From: Filimonas lacunae
GTDB taxonomy: Bacteria; Bacteroidota; Bacteroidia; Chitinophagales; Chitinophagaceae
Direction of reading: 5' to 3'
DNA: 64,000 bases
Assembly (NCBI RefSeq): GCF_002355595.1
Contig: NZ_AP017422.1
Location: 3,472,001 to 3,536,000 of the forward strand
The position numbers and the translations under genes are program-made. Below are positions 11,701-19,824 of the stretch, in pieces (position 1 is the stretch's first letter; each line of letters begins with the position of its first letter). The notes under the pieces are model-generated. The model saw only the letters and a list, made by a program, of their open reading frames with translations, had not been told where the DNA came from and did no database searches.

Positions 11701-12153
11701 ATCGGCAGCACCTTTTTCTATGCGAATAAACTGCTCCTTCCGGTACTGTATTTCGTAACGTCCTTCTTTGGGATATGTCTCGCCCAACAGTTCTTCCTTA
11801 CGCAGGTCGCGATCAAACGCCTGCACCCTTACCTCATTTAATAGCCGTCCGTATTCGTCGCGTACTATACCGTAGACTTTTAATACAGGCTGTTCTTCGT
11901 CCAGTAATCCTCTTACTTTTAGCTCTTCATTAATCAGAAGGGCGGTAGCTTCATCTATCACGAGGTCGGCATGATAACGAACCGTATAATGTTCCTGCAG
12001 GGCACGCACCATTTTTAAAGTGACCTCTCCTGCAATACCTTTTTTTATTTCGGATGCATCTGACGGAAAGCCCAATGCTTCTAACGCCTGGTGTAATACC
12101 CGCACGTTATCCGAAGCTTCGTTTACATAAATAGGATAAGAAATAGCGATCAT
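2770..12153 (-). CDS. Tc toxin A component (TcA-like, neuraminidase-like/TcB-binding domains)
   Basis: A giant 3127-aa protein of the TcA family, the pentameric injector of ABC-type toxin complexes, which binds target cells and drives a central channel through the membrane. The N-terminus (residues 10-80) resembles a peptidoglycan-binding (PGB_1-like) fold, followed by a beta-rich regulatory-like domain. Family hallmarks are the VRP1 segment SLDYCEVTECRSVYSAAAHY near 675, the helical SMWELDMML region, an ABC-toxin N-terminal region near 1658 (WMDANALYSYFL), the neuraminidase-like domain near 1738 (NRKIFLYPENW), the WHYIFNPT motif near 2205, a long heptad-rich channel segment around 2500-2750, and the C-terminal TcB-binding domain near 2830-3110. 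Photorhabdus TcdA1 is about 2500 residues, so this one carries extra N-terminal sequence. No signal peptide is seen. It lies 21 bp after the TcB-TcC gene, in one operon. Confidence 0.93.
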   Translation of the reverse strand: MIAISYPIYVNEASDNVRVLHQALEALGFPSDASEIKKGIAGEVTLKMVRALQEHYTVRYHADLVIDEATALLINEELKVRGLLDEEQPVLKVYGIVRDEYGRLLNEVRVQAFDRDLRKEELLGETYPKEGRYEIQYRKEQFIRIEKGAADIVVKVLDANGGELYKSAIFYNASEALEVNVNVKGNEYKGACEWDALEAALTPLLEGLSPLELREDEKHQDVSFLSGETGFSQLQIGMWIVSYHMAEKTKREDTPLEAPVFYGFIQQGQPAVWYEGLLLDLQVPERMELLKDKLLENLTLISKDLQAQALQKALTENIIPAEIKAAIEKILEILQQIKLRYAAKTIIGGGKGTIGQLLELTPELAKDQTKFMAAFTTFEGPLSTFWKQLETENVFDKEVVRDARLNFQLGALVRNHIPLVAALNQKFKANELTAKRQLAKLDKNDWIALLKEKTIAGETIGIPGNMDGDTEEEKYAEFGTILERTWERAYPTTAFSARLEKNEKSPLAARQEVAQFLNANPEFYLDRYRIDHYLAKNEGALKEVKDKEGLLNDLKSIQRVFKLNATYKAVDTLMSQNIVSAQQIYFMGREQFVATLKDTGINKLESKKIYQKAENTYALALHYFGNYNVALNGLTPLGVPDVSGIIAGLGKLGNLTGIAPANNSLPNLQTLFGSLDYCEVTECRSVYSAAAHYVDILRFLGERNTNGTGAHAGKKVKQVLLERRPDLGDIELSCENTNTPLPYIDLVNEILEDIVSPLAPITLNAAIEADLAAGTIKTSVRNELAQKQLSIDSDALVYAPDSRNRWVIRDKQRSYQVFKQVTQLVLLPSKQTHLTAAELRANPEYTNSAAYDKLSKAVFPFGLPYNLGYVQSAAYLNHLGVAQPKLFELFQQKQADNVTLAPTLVQIDSAWLGIAETERKIITATLAGKQSWDFWGLVENGNNLVHPETPADATTHVTGSWIQVLSNVSVMLHRTGLSYKALLQLLDMQFINPNGSIFINDNADANAANCDTTRFTIVGLTQDALNRIHRFIRLWRRLQCSMWELDMMLPDGNADAAVTDKQLTDAVLQDISRMQRIREKLGLDWPVVQALFTGIGHTAYADRSKTEAPAIQTLYQQLFRNKLVDATTVFPESPAQLFGPIGGDLATSIPDKIPGILAAFRITEEDVNLILEHLALTVTSTLSWEVLNKIYRITILSKGLSFTTDQLLRLIRLSGTNPFTSPANALALIELADNIVASGFSIWEVDYLLAHQYKVNGGIALEDKAIVNALKAIREGLHALIEDLSIKPEETQEEYIKSKLGLLPALTKDSDQVKAWSVINGTWIDTPTETYNTIIDAYFAQVTEVTVAKTNLAAPPPGGTGMTVANRFAWFQPVLQGYLLQTKKEIFIKQKIAELLQLEVPVADALLTRLQLSGNTIALIQHLNSSNLLQQQSNGTYTFDINEANFANAYQALRLLHKNGLIISKLKIKPDELAWWLTGTHAADMGWPHPAQFPVSTGITIALTSWLQLTGFFVWKSALPVAEQTAFEFLDVVLNGSSTATNCINALSLLSSWEVQDIKDRVNAYRWDVKQEFKKSASLLRLSNGFAALRKLGVSAARAIAWAKAEPTFADAESIKQAVKARYDLVQWQQVIQPLQDAFREQKRDALVGWLTAQSNQFWMDANALYSYFLIDVEMSSAMLTSRLKQAVASTQLFVQRCLMNLEKDIIVRSQKIDASDTQADSKWKQWKWMKYYRVWEANRKIFLYPENWIEPELRDEKSPFFTELENELMQNDITKDTAEQAYINYLEKLDKVSNLETRAIYKEVISADEEILHVIGRTRSSHSPEYFYRKRINRGRFTAWEKIDLEIEGNHLVIGIHNRRLHLLWPQFIEKAVEPTQFAVPSAGGTMSLSPVRYWEIRMFWSELKKGKWTPRILSEYQNTLSHSMVGGNNLDRVAFRMRQIPNIYAKIFKTNYSNNKFPIGNYGYQKLGKQIEVFGQEEEEVNPEGLIAPANGTFYFNLIKNDGYNTPFYFFYGYGSVWVNNDTRDLTNSVKVLDTPKQANYTVIDSKAQTLESKGTFFYWNSARNYHVDYVWNDSAAYTSSGVGYVKKERDFKFYIHYHPFTELFIKELNVWGISGLLNRQIQVTPQNIPGSPALFNFADYLPTSVVSKNYTLPNKTASYPVEDVDFSYLGGYSLYNWELFFHAPFHIANKLANNQRFEEALEWYHYIFNPTNTDNTVQDNDTPQQKFWITKPFYETTKADYYKQKIENLLLEIAKGESGVIEQVKEWRDNPFNPHLIARMRTVAYQKSVLIKYIQTLIAWGDQLFRQNTIETINEATQLYVMADAVLGPRPKSIPKKVANPVKTYYQLEKEGVDAFGNVLMEVENLLPNTSSSGTLGEETPELPHLDVLYFGIPNNDKLLTLWDTVADRLFKIRHSMNIDGLVQQLPLFDPPIDPGALVRAAAGGLDISSILSDLNAPLPLYRFSFMIQRALDLCSEVKSLGGAMLAALEKKDAEAFSLLRSSHEISMMNAVRNVKAKQINLAVRNWEALIEGKKVTEERRAHYAKLVKDGWNAGEITAFGLSTASTVMSAAVAAGYIISGGLKLIPSFLVGAAGFGGTPEVSGSFGGPQVGNGAEMAVRTLETIAATLDKTASLITTVSEYNRRADEWDFQKRLAEKELPQLDKQIAAAIIQKQLADVELVNHDKQKENLEKELEFMTTKFTNKELYDWMINQLSTVYFQSYQLAYDIAKRAERCFRYELGLSDSGYIQFGYWDSLKKGLLSGEKLYYDLKRLETAYYEQNRREYELSKHISLEQLDPVALVKLRQNGECIVNVPELVYDMDYPGHYFRRVKAVSLSIPCITGPYTTIACTLTLTSNHLRKDSTLLGGKYERDLTIDDPRFRDETSLIQSIATSSAQNDSGMFELDFRDDRYLPFEGAGAIGTWHIKINKHFQQFDPATISDVILHVHYTAREGGDALKTEVVKDFNQKLNALGLAENKKGLFRVYDIRKEFSSQWYQFMHPANNTDDQELVLENLQQRLPYYTRGFANKKVSKIELVALLKDSAKTYKIMLSPVGTTPGDYLTLSAGGTYQGLNSVLKDLTGNEVNLNSWTVKIQEDGATDFKSLPADAITELFLIINYAIS

Positions 12154-12174
12154 TGTTATAAATTTTTATGTTGT

Positions 12175-15100
12175 TTACCACCAATTGAAATATTTACCTA
12201 AATGATAGGCTCCCACGCCGAGGGCAGCAACAGCACCTCCTATAATTAATACCGGTGCCGCCGCGGCAATTGCAGTACCTGTAACAGCAGCACCCGCCAG
12301 GGCTATAGCGCCGCCTACGGCTATAGAAGCACCTGCTGCTATACCTACACCTCCCACAACAGCCCCCGCTGTATCGCCACGATCCATGGCACGTTTCATA
12401 CTGATGCCCGAGGTGATGGCCATACCTACGCCACCTACTACCAGGCCCAATGGAAGCGCAGCCACACCAGCTATGGTTACCGCCGCTGCGGAGGTGGTTC
12501 CCGAGGCCGCTGCTGCGCCGGCAGAGGCATATAGTGCATATAATTCCATAGCACCACCCGCCACGGTTAACGAATCGCCCGCTGCCATTGACCAATCTTT
12601 GTGGTATAAATCATTGCCTAATGCTAACACTGATAACACCGCACCTATAGGTCCCAGCACGCGGCCGGCTTTTGCCAGGTAGCGCATACTAGGCCGGCTT
12701 TCACCTGCTGCCACTGCAATTCTTCTGGCTATTTCAAACTCATCATCTGTATGGCCTAATGCACCAATATTGGAGGCATTTTTTTCTACACTAGGCACCC
12801 GGTTGGTGTATCGGTCGCGCATGAGCGGAAAATCACTGGGCTTTTCAATGGCTTGTGATATAGCTCTGCCATGTGGTGTTAACAAGCCCTGGGTATTGGT
12901 TCTGCGCGTGTTTCTCAAAGTAGACACTTCCTCAGCAGTTTTCATAGCTCCGGCAGAGTCACCTCTTGCCCTGGCTTCCGCAATACCTTCCTGTGCCCCC
13001 CGGGATGCGGCACGGTCGGTAGTTTCATACCTTTTTCTCTGGTACGAGTCGTTGGTAGTAGCTGCCCCTGTTACACTGCCACCACTTCTATCGTTGTCAT
13101 CCGCCACAGGTGCGGCCGGTTCTGCATTGGCAGGCGGCGTGGAAGGAGCCCCCCCGGCAGAGCTGCCGCCATCAGTAGCAGAAGCATCCGGATGGCTACC
13201 CGCATCAGGTGGATCGGGCGCTACTGGTGGTGGTATGGATTCATACACATCCCATGTATTCGTTTTCGGATTCCAGTATTTACTGTAATTACCGGCCGTT
13301 ACATGATCCATGACCCGAAGACCTTCTGGTGCATACTTGCTTAAATCAGCAAAAGAAGCTTTGCTGTTCAGCTTATCATTCCTGAAAAGCACATCCGTGC
13401 CATTAGGATCCTGATAATTAACAGGATTATTGATACAATACCTGTACAGATTAAAGCCATCTACAAAACCGGCAGGATCGCTGCTGGTCCACCGGGCCAG
13501 CCAGGCAGCATAATACCTGGCTCCATAGTAATAAAAGCCGGTTTCCTCGTCTTTTTCCTTACCGCAAAAGCGATAACGCTTCAGGCTGATGTCGCTGCCC
13601 GTTTTGCTAATGCGGTAAGCAGAAGTGCCATAAGGGTAATATTCTTCGTAAGAAAGGATATTACCATCGTTGTCTGTTTCCAGTGTGGCAGAACCGATAT
13701 GATTACCGTATTGGTAACGGATATTATTTTCGTTTAACAGGTTTACGGTGTCGCTGCCCAACGTGTCGATGGTTTTGGTATCTACCTGTGCTATTTTACC
13801 GGTATTATCTGCTATGTGAAGTGTATAGCGTTCCAGCACAGGGGCGCTGCTACCTTGCCGTTCGCGGTATATTTCTACCGAACCCAGGTTAATACGTTCC
13901 AGTATTTTGCCGCCTATGCGTTCTATTACCTTTCTAACGCGGTTGCCTCCTACCCCATATACATACCAGGCATTGCCGCCCCCGCCCAGGTTCACATGCT
14001 GTAACTGATCCATCGCATTCCATTGCAGGCTGTCCGCTGCGCTCAAATGCGGCATAGCAGTAATGTTACCCCACAGGTTATGCGTATAGATACCGGAGAA
14101 AACCCCATCTGCATCACCCGCCAGGCTGGTAGCCAATAAGCGGTTGGTGGCATTGCTGGCATCTTCTTCATACGCATATTTATAACGGCGGCTCCACGTG
14201 TTGCTGCTGCTATCGGCGTTTTTAACGGAATGCTGTAACTTTTTAATATTACCGCAATCGTCGTACTCGTATTTCTCGGTATAGGTTACTACTGCGTTGG
14301 CATCGTTTACATGCGGCAGCTGTGCTATATTGGATAAATCGCTATCTGCATAGGGAGCCAGGCCGCCATTCACATGCTCGCGGCCGGTGGCTTTGGTTAG
14401 TTGGTACAGTGCATCGTATTCAAATTTGTTTTCGGGATATACTACCGAGTTTTTAAAGAAATGTGTTTGCTGCGCATCATCTCTTATCTGCACCAGGTTG
14501 CCCACAGGATCGAAAGTATACAACAGGTTTTGCAAGGCAGCACCGGCCGCATCCGCATCGTGCTGTTTGGTCAATGTTTGCAGTAAACGTTGTGTATAAG
14601 GATCGTAGAGGTAGGAAGAAGTAGTTCCGTTGCCATAGCGCGCCATTAAACGCTGGCCTTTTTCATTATACTCCTGTTTATCAAGGAAAGTAATAAAGCC
14701 CCCCGCGCCCCTTATTTTCACTTGTATAGAATCGGGATAGCCGCCTTCATTGAATGCTACTTTTACAATAGAGTTATCGGGCAGGGTTACTTCCTGTGGC
14801 CGGTTAAAGGCATCCAGCACCGAGCTGCCTGCAAATACTTCTGCTTCCAGCTTAGCAGCAGCAGCGGTTTCAATATCGGTGATATTATCCAGGCCAGCCA
14901 GCACGTCCCATACCTGTGTTTGCTGATAGTCTTTGGCTAATCTTCTTTCTACACGGGTGTTGTTGCCTTTAAAATCTATAGAGGCAAAGGTTACTACCCC
15001 GCTTTGATCGTATAGCTGGTAAGCGCGTCCTTTCCGGTTGGCAGCTATGGCTGCTGCATCAGGTAGCATATCACCATATACCATATACCCAACCATTTTT

Positions 15101-18100
15101 TCTACGCCGCCCTCTTTAATAAAAGAACTTACCGGGCGGTTCAAGGCATCGAACGTACTGTATATTTCGCGCTCGTTGTTGTCCCATACTTTTACCAGCC
15201 TTCCTGCAACATCTGTAAATGACCATCGTTCGCCTTTCTCGGCCGATTTGCCATAGATATTTACACCAATCATATTAGCACGTCCTTCCGAAACAAGTCG
15301 CCCCAATTGGTCGTACAGTTTACCATAATGCTGCGTGGTGTCCGATTCGGCAGAAGACGCTATGGTTTTACCATTGCCGCAATCTTCTACTACATAGGTG
15401 GTTCTGCCTAAAATATCCAGGTAGGTAACAGCAGGTGTGTTGGCATGTCTGGCTACCAGCCAGGCTGCCCTGGTTTCGGCATCAGTGGGTTCTGCTGCCA
15501 GCGGATCGGGGCTGCCACGTTTAGCATACCATTCACTTTCCAGTATGGTATCATTGACATCATACGCCCGGGAATGCCAGGGATCGTATACCGTTGTTGA
15601 GAAGGTGCCGTTGGGGTATTCTTTTTTATAGTTTCTGCCGGCAGCATCGTAATAGGTAATGCTGCTGAACCCAGTTTCCACTAAAGCCGCTTCGCTTTCA
15701 TAGTGGTGTGTGGTACTGAAATAAGGTTCGTATTGCTTTACAGGGTTGCCTTTATTATTGAAGATGGTGCGCCCATTACCCACCCACCGGGTGGCTGCTG
15801 CTACTTCTTCTACCTGTTTGGTTGCATTGTTCCAGATGCGGGCTTTTCCTGGTGCAACCTTTACCTTGGTCATAATAGTGCCGCCACCACCATCGGTATA
15901 AGCATAGCTTTCCTGCCAGCGGGCATTGGCAGCGCCATGCCATTCCCTGGCCAGGGAGTGCGTATAATTAGGCTGCTGGTTGTTTTGCCAGTTTAATACA
16001 TCATATTCCACTTTTATAGTAGGGTCGGCCAGCGTATCGCCTTCCCCTGCTCCATCTTTGCCCATCAATGCCGTGGCGGTTACCATACCCAGCTCATCAG
16101 TAGCTATTGCACCGCGATTTAAATTGGCATCTGTTATCAGCACCGGTGCCAGCAGCCGGTAATCATTTACTGCGGTAGTGGTATTGCCAATGGCATCTGT
16201 TGAAGCAGTAGTTAAAAAAGTATACGTATCATATTGCACATGGCTTTCATTGCCATACACATCACGCATGCCTGTGGGCTTATAAAAGGCGGCTTTGGGA
16301 TTAGCGGGATATATTGCTTCACCCGGTTGCAGCCACCAGTGCGCATCTCCCTCTATATGCACATATTGGGCATCTTCCAGCATTTGATCCGTTACCTTAC
16401 TGCCATAATATTTGCTTACCATCTTTTGGGTAAATGCCATCTGGTACGACTTATAGGGAATAGCTAAGGCCGGCAGCTCACCTGCTGCCAGTGGCCCGCT
16501 TAAATCGTCTTTATAAAAGTAGCCACGGCTGTGAGCGGTTAATTTTTTCTGCAAAGAGCCATCCCAGTCTTCTTCAAACGACAGGGGTTGGGCATTGTTA
16601 ATAGCAGTAAGGATATCTGCTTTTTGAAAGAAGAAACCAGCTGGCAGCGACAAACCACCCAATTCGTATGATTGGGTATCATATATAATCCGTAGCCGGT
16701 ATACGTTTGCAGCGGCATCTATTTTGTCTTTGGTAAACAATGCTTCATCATACACAATAGCCAGCTTATTCTGGCTATCCCACACTTTATCGGGAATAGC
16801 TGCGGAGCCTGTGGGCCGCTGCTTACGGGGATATGTGATAGCGGCAGAGCTGGTTACATTGCCCCATACGTCCGCAGCCAGAATCATCACCTGTGATATC
16901 CTGGGGTCGGTTGCGTTTCTATCGTAGTTATAGGTAATAGCCCCGTCAGATATCAGCAGGAAAGATGCATGGCTATTGTTCTCCTTCGGCTGCACCAGCC
17001 GTATTTCAAAAGAGGATTGGGTAACGGTATAAGGAATAGCGCTTTTATCAGAGGCATCTTCTCCATACACCTCTGTGCGCAAGGCTATGCCCTTGCAACA
17101 ACGATATGCCTCCTGCAATTCCGTACCGGATAACCCTGCGGGCAACATGGGGTCGGGAAACACATATTCCGCAAAATCGTTGTTCGCAAAATATTCGCTT
17201 TCGCATTGGTGAAGTATTTTCCGGTTACGCATATAAGCGCCGGTATGATACCAGGTAATAGTTTTAACCGGTGGCTGATGCAGTGGCTTCTCCACTACAT
17301 TCTTTGCATTGTTTACCGCAAACTGTTCAAAAACTTCTGTATCCAGCTGCTCTACCCGGGCAAAGCCCCTGAACTCTCCTTCTTCATAATCGTAATAGCC
17401 ATGCCGGTAGGCATAGGAGCTGGTAAATACAGTTTCCCTTATTTTATCCTCCGTTTTTACACTGGCAATGCAATGCACCGGAAAAGGCAACCTGGTAATC
17501 CAGGCGTTGCCTTCTTTTTTATCCTTCAGGTAGTAGTAAGTAGAGGGCTGATAGGCAATGGTGACTTCCAGGCCACAGTTGTTTTTATAACCGCTTAACA
17601 AATGTGGCTTCCTGCCACCCATCAGGTTAATATATTGTACGGGCTGGTGTGTAAGTGGCGAAGTATATACAATACAGGCAGTGCCCTGCCCCAACAGGTC
17701 GATGACATCAATATCGGCTACATTGTCTATACCAGGAAAGGCATCCAGAATCAGCGGCGCATCTGACCAGCGGTTTCCATTCCCGTTCATCCATACCCGA
17801 AAATCATTCTTGCCCAGATATATTACATCAATAGTGCCGGAGCCATCTATATCGGCCAGCCTGATATAAGAAGCATTAAAGGCCCCATGATGGTCAAATA
17901 CCGGCGCATTATCCATCGTAACCTTAGCGCCAAATTTTCCATAACCTATATTGGGCCAGTAGCATATTTCGCCATTGCGAATGCGCACAATATCACTTAA
18001 TCCATCCCCGCTCATATCGGCCAGAAAAATCTGTTGTTCCGTATCGGCAAATACAATAGCCGGGCCTTTTTCTTCGTCTATGGCTTTGCTAATGGTACAA

Positions 18101-19824
18101 GGCAGCTCAAATCCTTTTTCGCCCGCAGAGGGATACCAGCGCATACTATCCTGCTCTGTGACCAGCAGATCGGCACGACCATCGCCATCCAGATCTACCA
18201 GGCGTGCATGCGGATTCGCTAAAGAAACAGTAGGATTGCTTTCAAACAACTGCATAGACTGCCAGGCATCTTCTGCCGTTAGTTTGAAAAAGCCTTTAGG
18301 CTCCTCATCCAGCCTTGCCAGGTATTTGATACCATTGCCTTCCAGGTCAATTACGGCCAGCCGTCCGGTGGCAAGGCCGCCGGAAGTGGCGGGTCGGGGA
18401 TTCACCGTACCAGGTTTGGAAAAATGGCCATTACCCAGGTTATGTTGATAATACCATTCGTTGGATTGTTCTGTTAAAATACCGGTAACCCCTTCATTAA
18501 ACAGATCAATCCATATATGTGATTTATCATGTAATACTATTGGCAACTGTTCTGCATCCCCTGGCAAAAGGCTTTCGATAGTGGTATTCCATTCATGTTG
18601 CTGATACTGTATAACAATATCCGGTAAGCTTTTCGTGCTGTAGCTTTGTGTATCATCCTTCCATAAATGCCCGTTATGCCTGGCTTTTACCAGGAAGGAG
18701 TAGCCGGGTATGTTTTGAGAGTTGTTAGGTAAGGGCAGCTGATCGTTGTACAACAGCTGCAAAGAATTTACCAGGTAAGGCGTAAGGGGCAGCTCGCTAA
18801 AGCAGTGAAATAATAATATTCTTTCGCAACGGCGGTAGGTGCGCACTTCAAACCCCTGGCGATAGCTGGAAAAAGGATCTTTCCGGCATGCCCAGGTATT
18901 TTTTTCCTGGTCAATGGTTTTTACAAACGGCATTGCGGCATCATGTTCTCCATAGTCTAGTATTACCTTAAACATAAAATCCTCTTCGCCAGGAATATCA
19001 TCCCCCAGATAGTAGGCTTTTTTATTACCGTATACTACCTTTTTTAAATACGCTTGCGTAGTATGCTGCGCTTTATTCTTTTCGTGTAAAGCAGCCGGAA
19101 TACCCTGATGATCTTCCTTCTTATAATAATATATATAAATATTCCCCTTATCGTCGTGCGTTCTGGTGAGCAGCCAGGAAAACACACGCAGGGGATTATC
19201 CGGGTCACTGATACGGCTTTCGCTGTTATCACCATAGTAAGAACGCAGGTTATCGCCGGATACGGTGCGCCAGAAAGTTTCGCCCGTAGCGTTATTCCGC
19301 CATTTTTCAATTAAGGCAAAAGCGCCTTCCGTGCGTGGACGGTATTGCTTTACCGTAAAAGCTACCCCATTTTCAGTAATCGTTTGTATTACTGTTTTCC
19401 AGGATTGATCTGGCTGTTGTTGTAAAAAGGGCACCAGGTCTTCTCCGCCTGCTATAAACGTATCCGACTCTTCTTCATCCTGGTATAGGGGGAGTTTTTT
19501 ATCTGTTCGCCGCGAAATAGCTGGTGTATCCATCTGCCAGCCCAGCCCAAAAGCCGTATTCCCGGCCCCTGAATTGTAGGTGAGCGATAATGCCGGTGCA
19601 AAGCCATTCCTGGAAGCACTTAGCGGAACGGGAATAGAAAAGGAAGAAGTTCCTGTAACAGCATTTACCAGGAATTTTTCATCTATACCCCTGACAGCGC
19701 CGCCCCCTTTAGGCAGGGCCACAGAAGGAATAGAAACAGAGCTGTTGCTGCCCTGTTTACCGGATAGCAATGACGGGCCGGAGGCATTACGCCCCTGCTG
19801 ATTCCTTTCAATAGGTTTGTCCAT
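12175..19824 (-). CDS. Fused TcB-TcC toxin component (SpvB/RHS protein with C-terminal toxin domain)
   Basis: A 2549-aa fusion of the TcB and TcC cocoon components. Residues about 30-140 form the SpvB-type start (ALPKGGGAVRGIDEKF, then LSLTYNSGAGN and FGLGWQMD). FG-GAP/VCBS-like repeats DLDGDGRADLL, DMSGDGLSDIV and DIDGSGTIDVI lie near 542, 605 and 660 and belong to the TcB beta-propeller. RHS/YD repeats follow, with the RHS-associated core near 2081-2138 (GARYYAAWLARWTSSDPAGF, ending in DPNG). The last 410 residues are the variable cargo domain: a Pro/Ala linker, a charged stretch, then about 190 residues of Gly/Ala-rich hydrophobic helices ending YHLGKYFNWW. In known Tc systems the core autoproteolytically releases the C-terminal domain into the cocoon. 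It is the first gene of the operon, before TcA. Fused B-C genes differ from the separate Photorhabdus genes. Confidence 0.92.
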   Translation of the reverse strand: MDKPIERNQQGRNASGPSLLSGKQGSNSSVSIPSVALPKGGGAVRGIDEKFLVNAVTGTSSFSIPVPLSASRNGFAPALSLTYNSGAGNTAFGLGWQMDTPAISRRTDKKLPLYQDEEESDTFIAGGEDLVPFLQQQPDQSWKTVIQTITENGVAFTVKQYRPRTEGAFALIEKWRNNATGETFWRTVSGDNLRSYYGDNSESRISDPDNPLRVFSWLLTRTHDDKGNIYIYYYKKEDHQGIPAALHEKNKAQHTTQAYLKKVVYGNKKAYYLGDDIPGEEDFMFKVILDYGEHDAAMPFVKTIDQEKNTWACRKDPFSSYRQGFEVRTYRRCERILLFHCFSELPLTPYLVNSLQLLYNDQLPLPNNSQNIPGYSFLVKARHNGHLWKDDTQSYSTKSLPDIVIQYQQHEWNTTIESLLPGDAEQLPIVLHDKSHIWIDLFNEGVTGILTEQSNEWYYQHNLGNGHFSKPGTVNPRPATSGGLATGRLAVIDLEGNGIKYLARLDEEPKGFFKLTAEDAWQSMQLFESNPTVSLANPHARLVDLDGDGRADLLVTEQDSMRWYPSAGEKGFELPCTISKAIDEEKGPAIVFADTEQQIFLADMSGDGLSDIVRIRNGEICYWPNIGYGKFGAKVTMDNAPVFDHHGAFNASYIRLADIDGSGTIDVIYLGKNDFRVWMNGNGNRWSDAPLILDAFPGIDNVADIDVIDLLGQGTACIVYTSPLTHQPVQYINLMGGRKPHLLSGYKNNCGLEVTIAYQPSTYYYLKDKKEGNAWITRLPFPVHCIASVKTEDKIRETVFTSSYAYRHGYYDYEEGEFRGFARVEQLDTEVFEQFAVNNAKNVVEKPLHQPPVKTITWYHTGAYMRNRKILHQCESEYFANNDFAEYVFPDPMLPAGLSGTELQEAYRCCKGIALRTEVYGEDASDKSAIPYTVTQSSFEIRLVQPKENNSHASFLLISDGAITYNYDRNATDPRISQVMILAADVWGNVTSSAAITYPRKQRPTGSAAIPDKVWDSQNKLAIVYDEALFTKDKIDAAANVYRLRIIYDTQSYELGGLSLPAGFFFQKADILTAINNAQPLSFEEDWDGSLQKKLTAHSRGYFYKDDLSGPLAAGELPALAIPYKSYQMAFTQKMVSKYYGSKVTDQMLEDAQYVHIEGDAHWWLQPGEAIYPANPKAAFYKPTGMRDVYGNESHVQYDTYTFLTTASTDAIGNTTTAVNDYRLLAPVLITDANLNRGAIATDELGMVTATALMGKDGAGEGDTLADPTIKVEYDVLNWQNNQQPNYTHSLAREWHGAANARWQESYAYTDGGGGTIMTKVKVAPGKARIWNNATKQVEEVAAATRWVGNGRTIFNNKGNPVKQYEPYFSTTHHYESEAALVETGFSSITYYDAAGRNYKKEYPNGTFSTTVYDPWHSRAYDVNDTILESEWYAKRGSPDPLAAEPTDAETRAAWLVARHANTPAVTYLDILGRTTYVVEDCGNGKTIASSAESDTTQHYGKLYDQLGRLVSEGRANMIGVNIYGKSAEKGERWSFTDVAGRLVKVWDNNEREIYSTFDALNRPVSSFIKEGGVEKMVGYMVYGDMLPDAAAIAANRKGRAYQLYDQSGVVTFASIDFKGNNTRVERRLAKDYQQTQVWDVLAGLDNITDIETAAAAKLEAEVFAGSSVLDAFNRPQEVTLPDNSIVKVAFNEGGYPDSIQVKIRGAGGFITFLDKQEYNEKGQRLMARYGNGTTSSYLYDPYTQRLLQTLTKQHDADAAGAALQNLLYTFDPVGNLVQIRDDAQQTHFFKNSVVYPENKFEYDALYQLTKATGREHVNGGLAPYADSDLSNIAQLPHVNDANAVVTYTEKYEYDDCGNIKKLQHSVKNADSSSNTWSRRYKYAYEEDASNATNRLLATSLAGDADGVFSGIYTHNLWGNITAMPHLSAADSLQWNAMDQLQHVNLGGGGNAWYVYGVGGNRVRKVIERIGGKILERINLGSVEIYRERQGSSAPVLERYTLHIADNTGKIAQVDTKTIDTLGSDTVNLLNENNIRYQYGNHIGSATLETDNDGNILSYEEYYPYGTSAYRISKTGSDISLKRYRFCGKEKDEETGFYYYGARYYAAWLARWTSSDPAGFVDGFNLYRYCINNPVNYQDPNGTDVLFRNDKLNSKASFADLSKYAPEGLRVMDHVTAGNYSKYWNPKTNTWDVYESIPPPVAPDPPDAGSHPDASATDGGSSAGGAPSTPPANAEPAAPVADDNDRSGGSVTGAATTNDSYQRKRYETTDRAASRGAQEGIAEARARGDSAGAMKTAEEVSTLRNTRRTNTQGLLTPHGRAISQAIEKPSDFPLMRDRYTNRVPSVEKNASNIGALGHTDDEFEIARRIAVAAGESRPSMRYLAKAGRVLGPIGAVLSVLALGNDLYHKDWSMAAGDSLTVAGGAMELYALYASAGAAAASGTTSAAAVTIAGVAALPLGLVVGGVGMAITSGISMKRAMDRGDTAGAVVGGVGIAAGASIAVGGAIALAGAAVTGTAIAAAAPVLIIGGAVAALGVGAYHLGKYFNWW

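Noticed and set aside
12194-12595. A 133-codon minus-strand frame overlapping the TcB-TcC 3' end
   Set aside because: It is an alternative frame of the Gly/Ala-rich cargo domain; its Cys/Tyr/Arg-rich composition is what a shifted GC-rich repeat would give, and no start signal supports it as an immunity gene.
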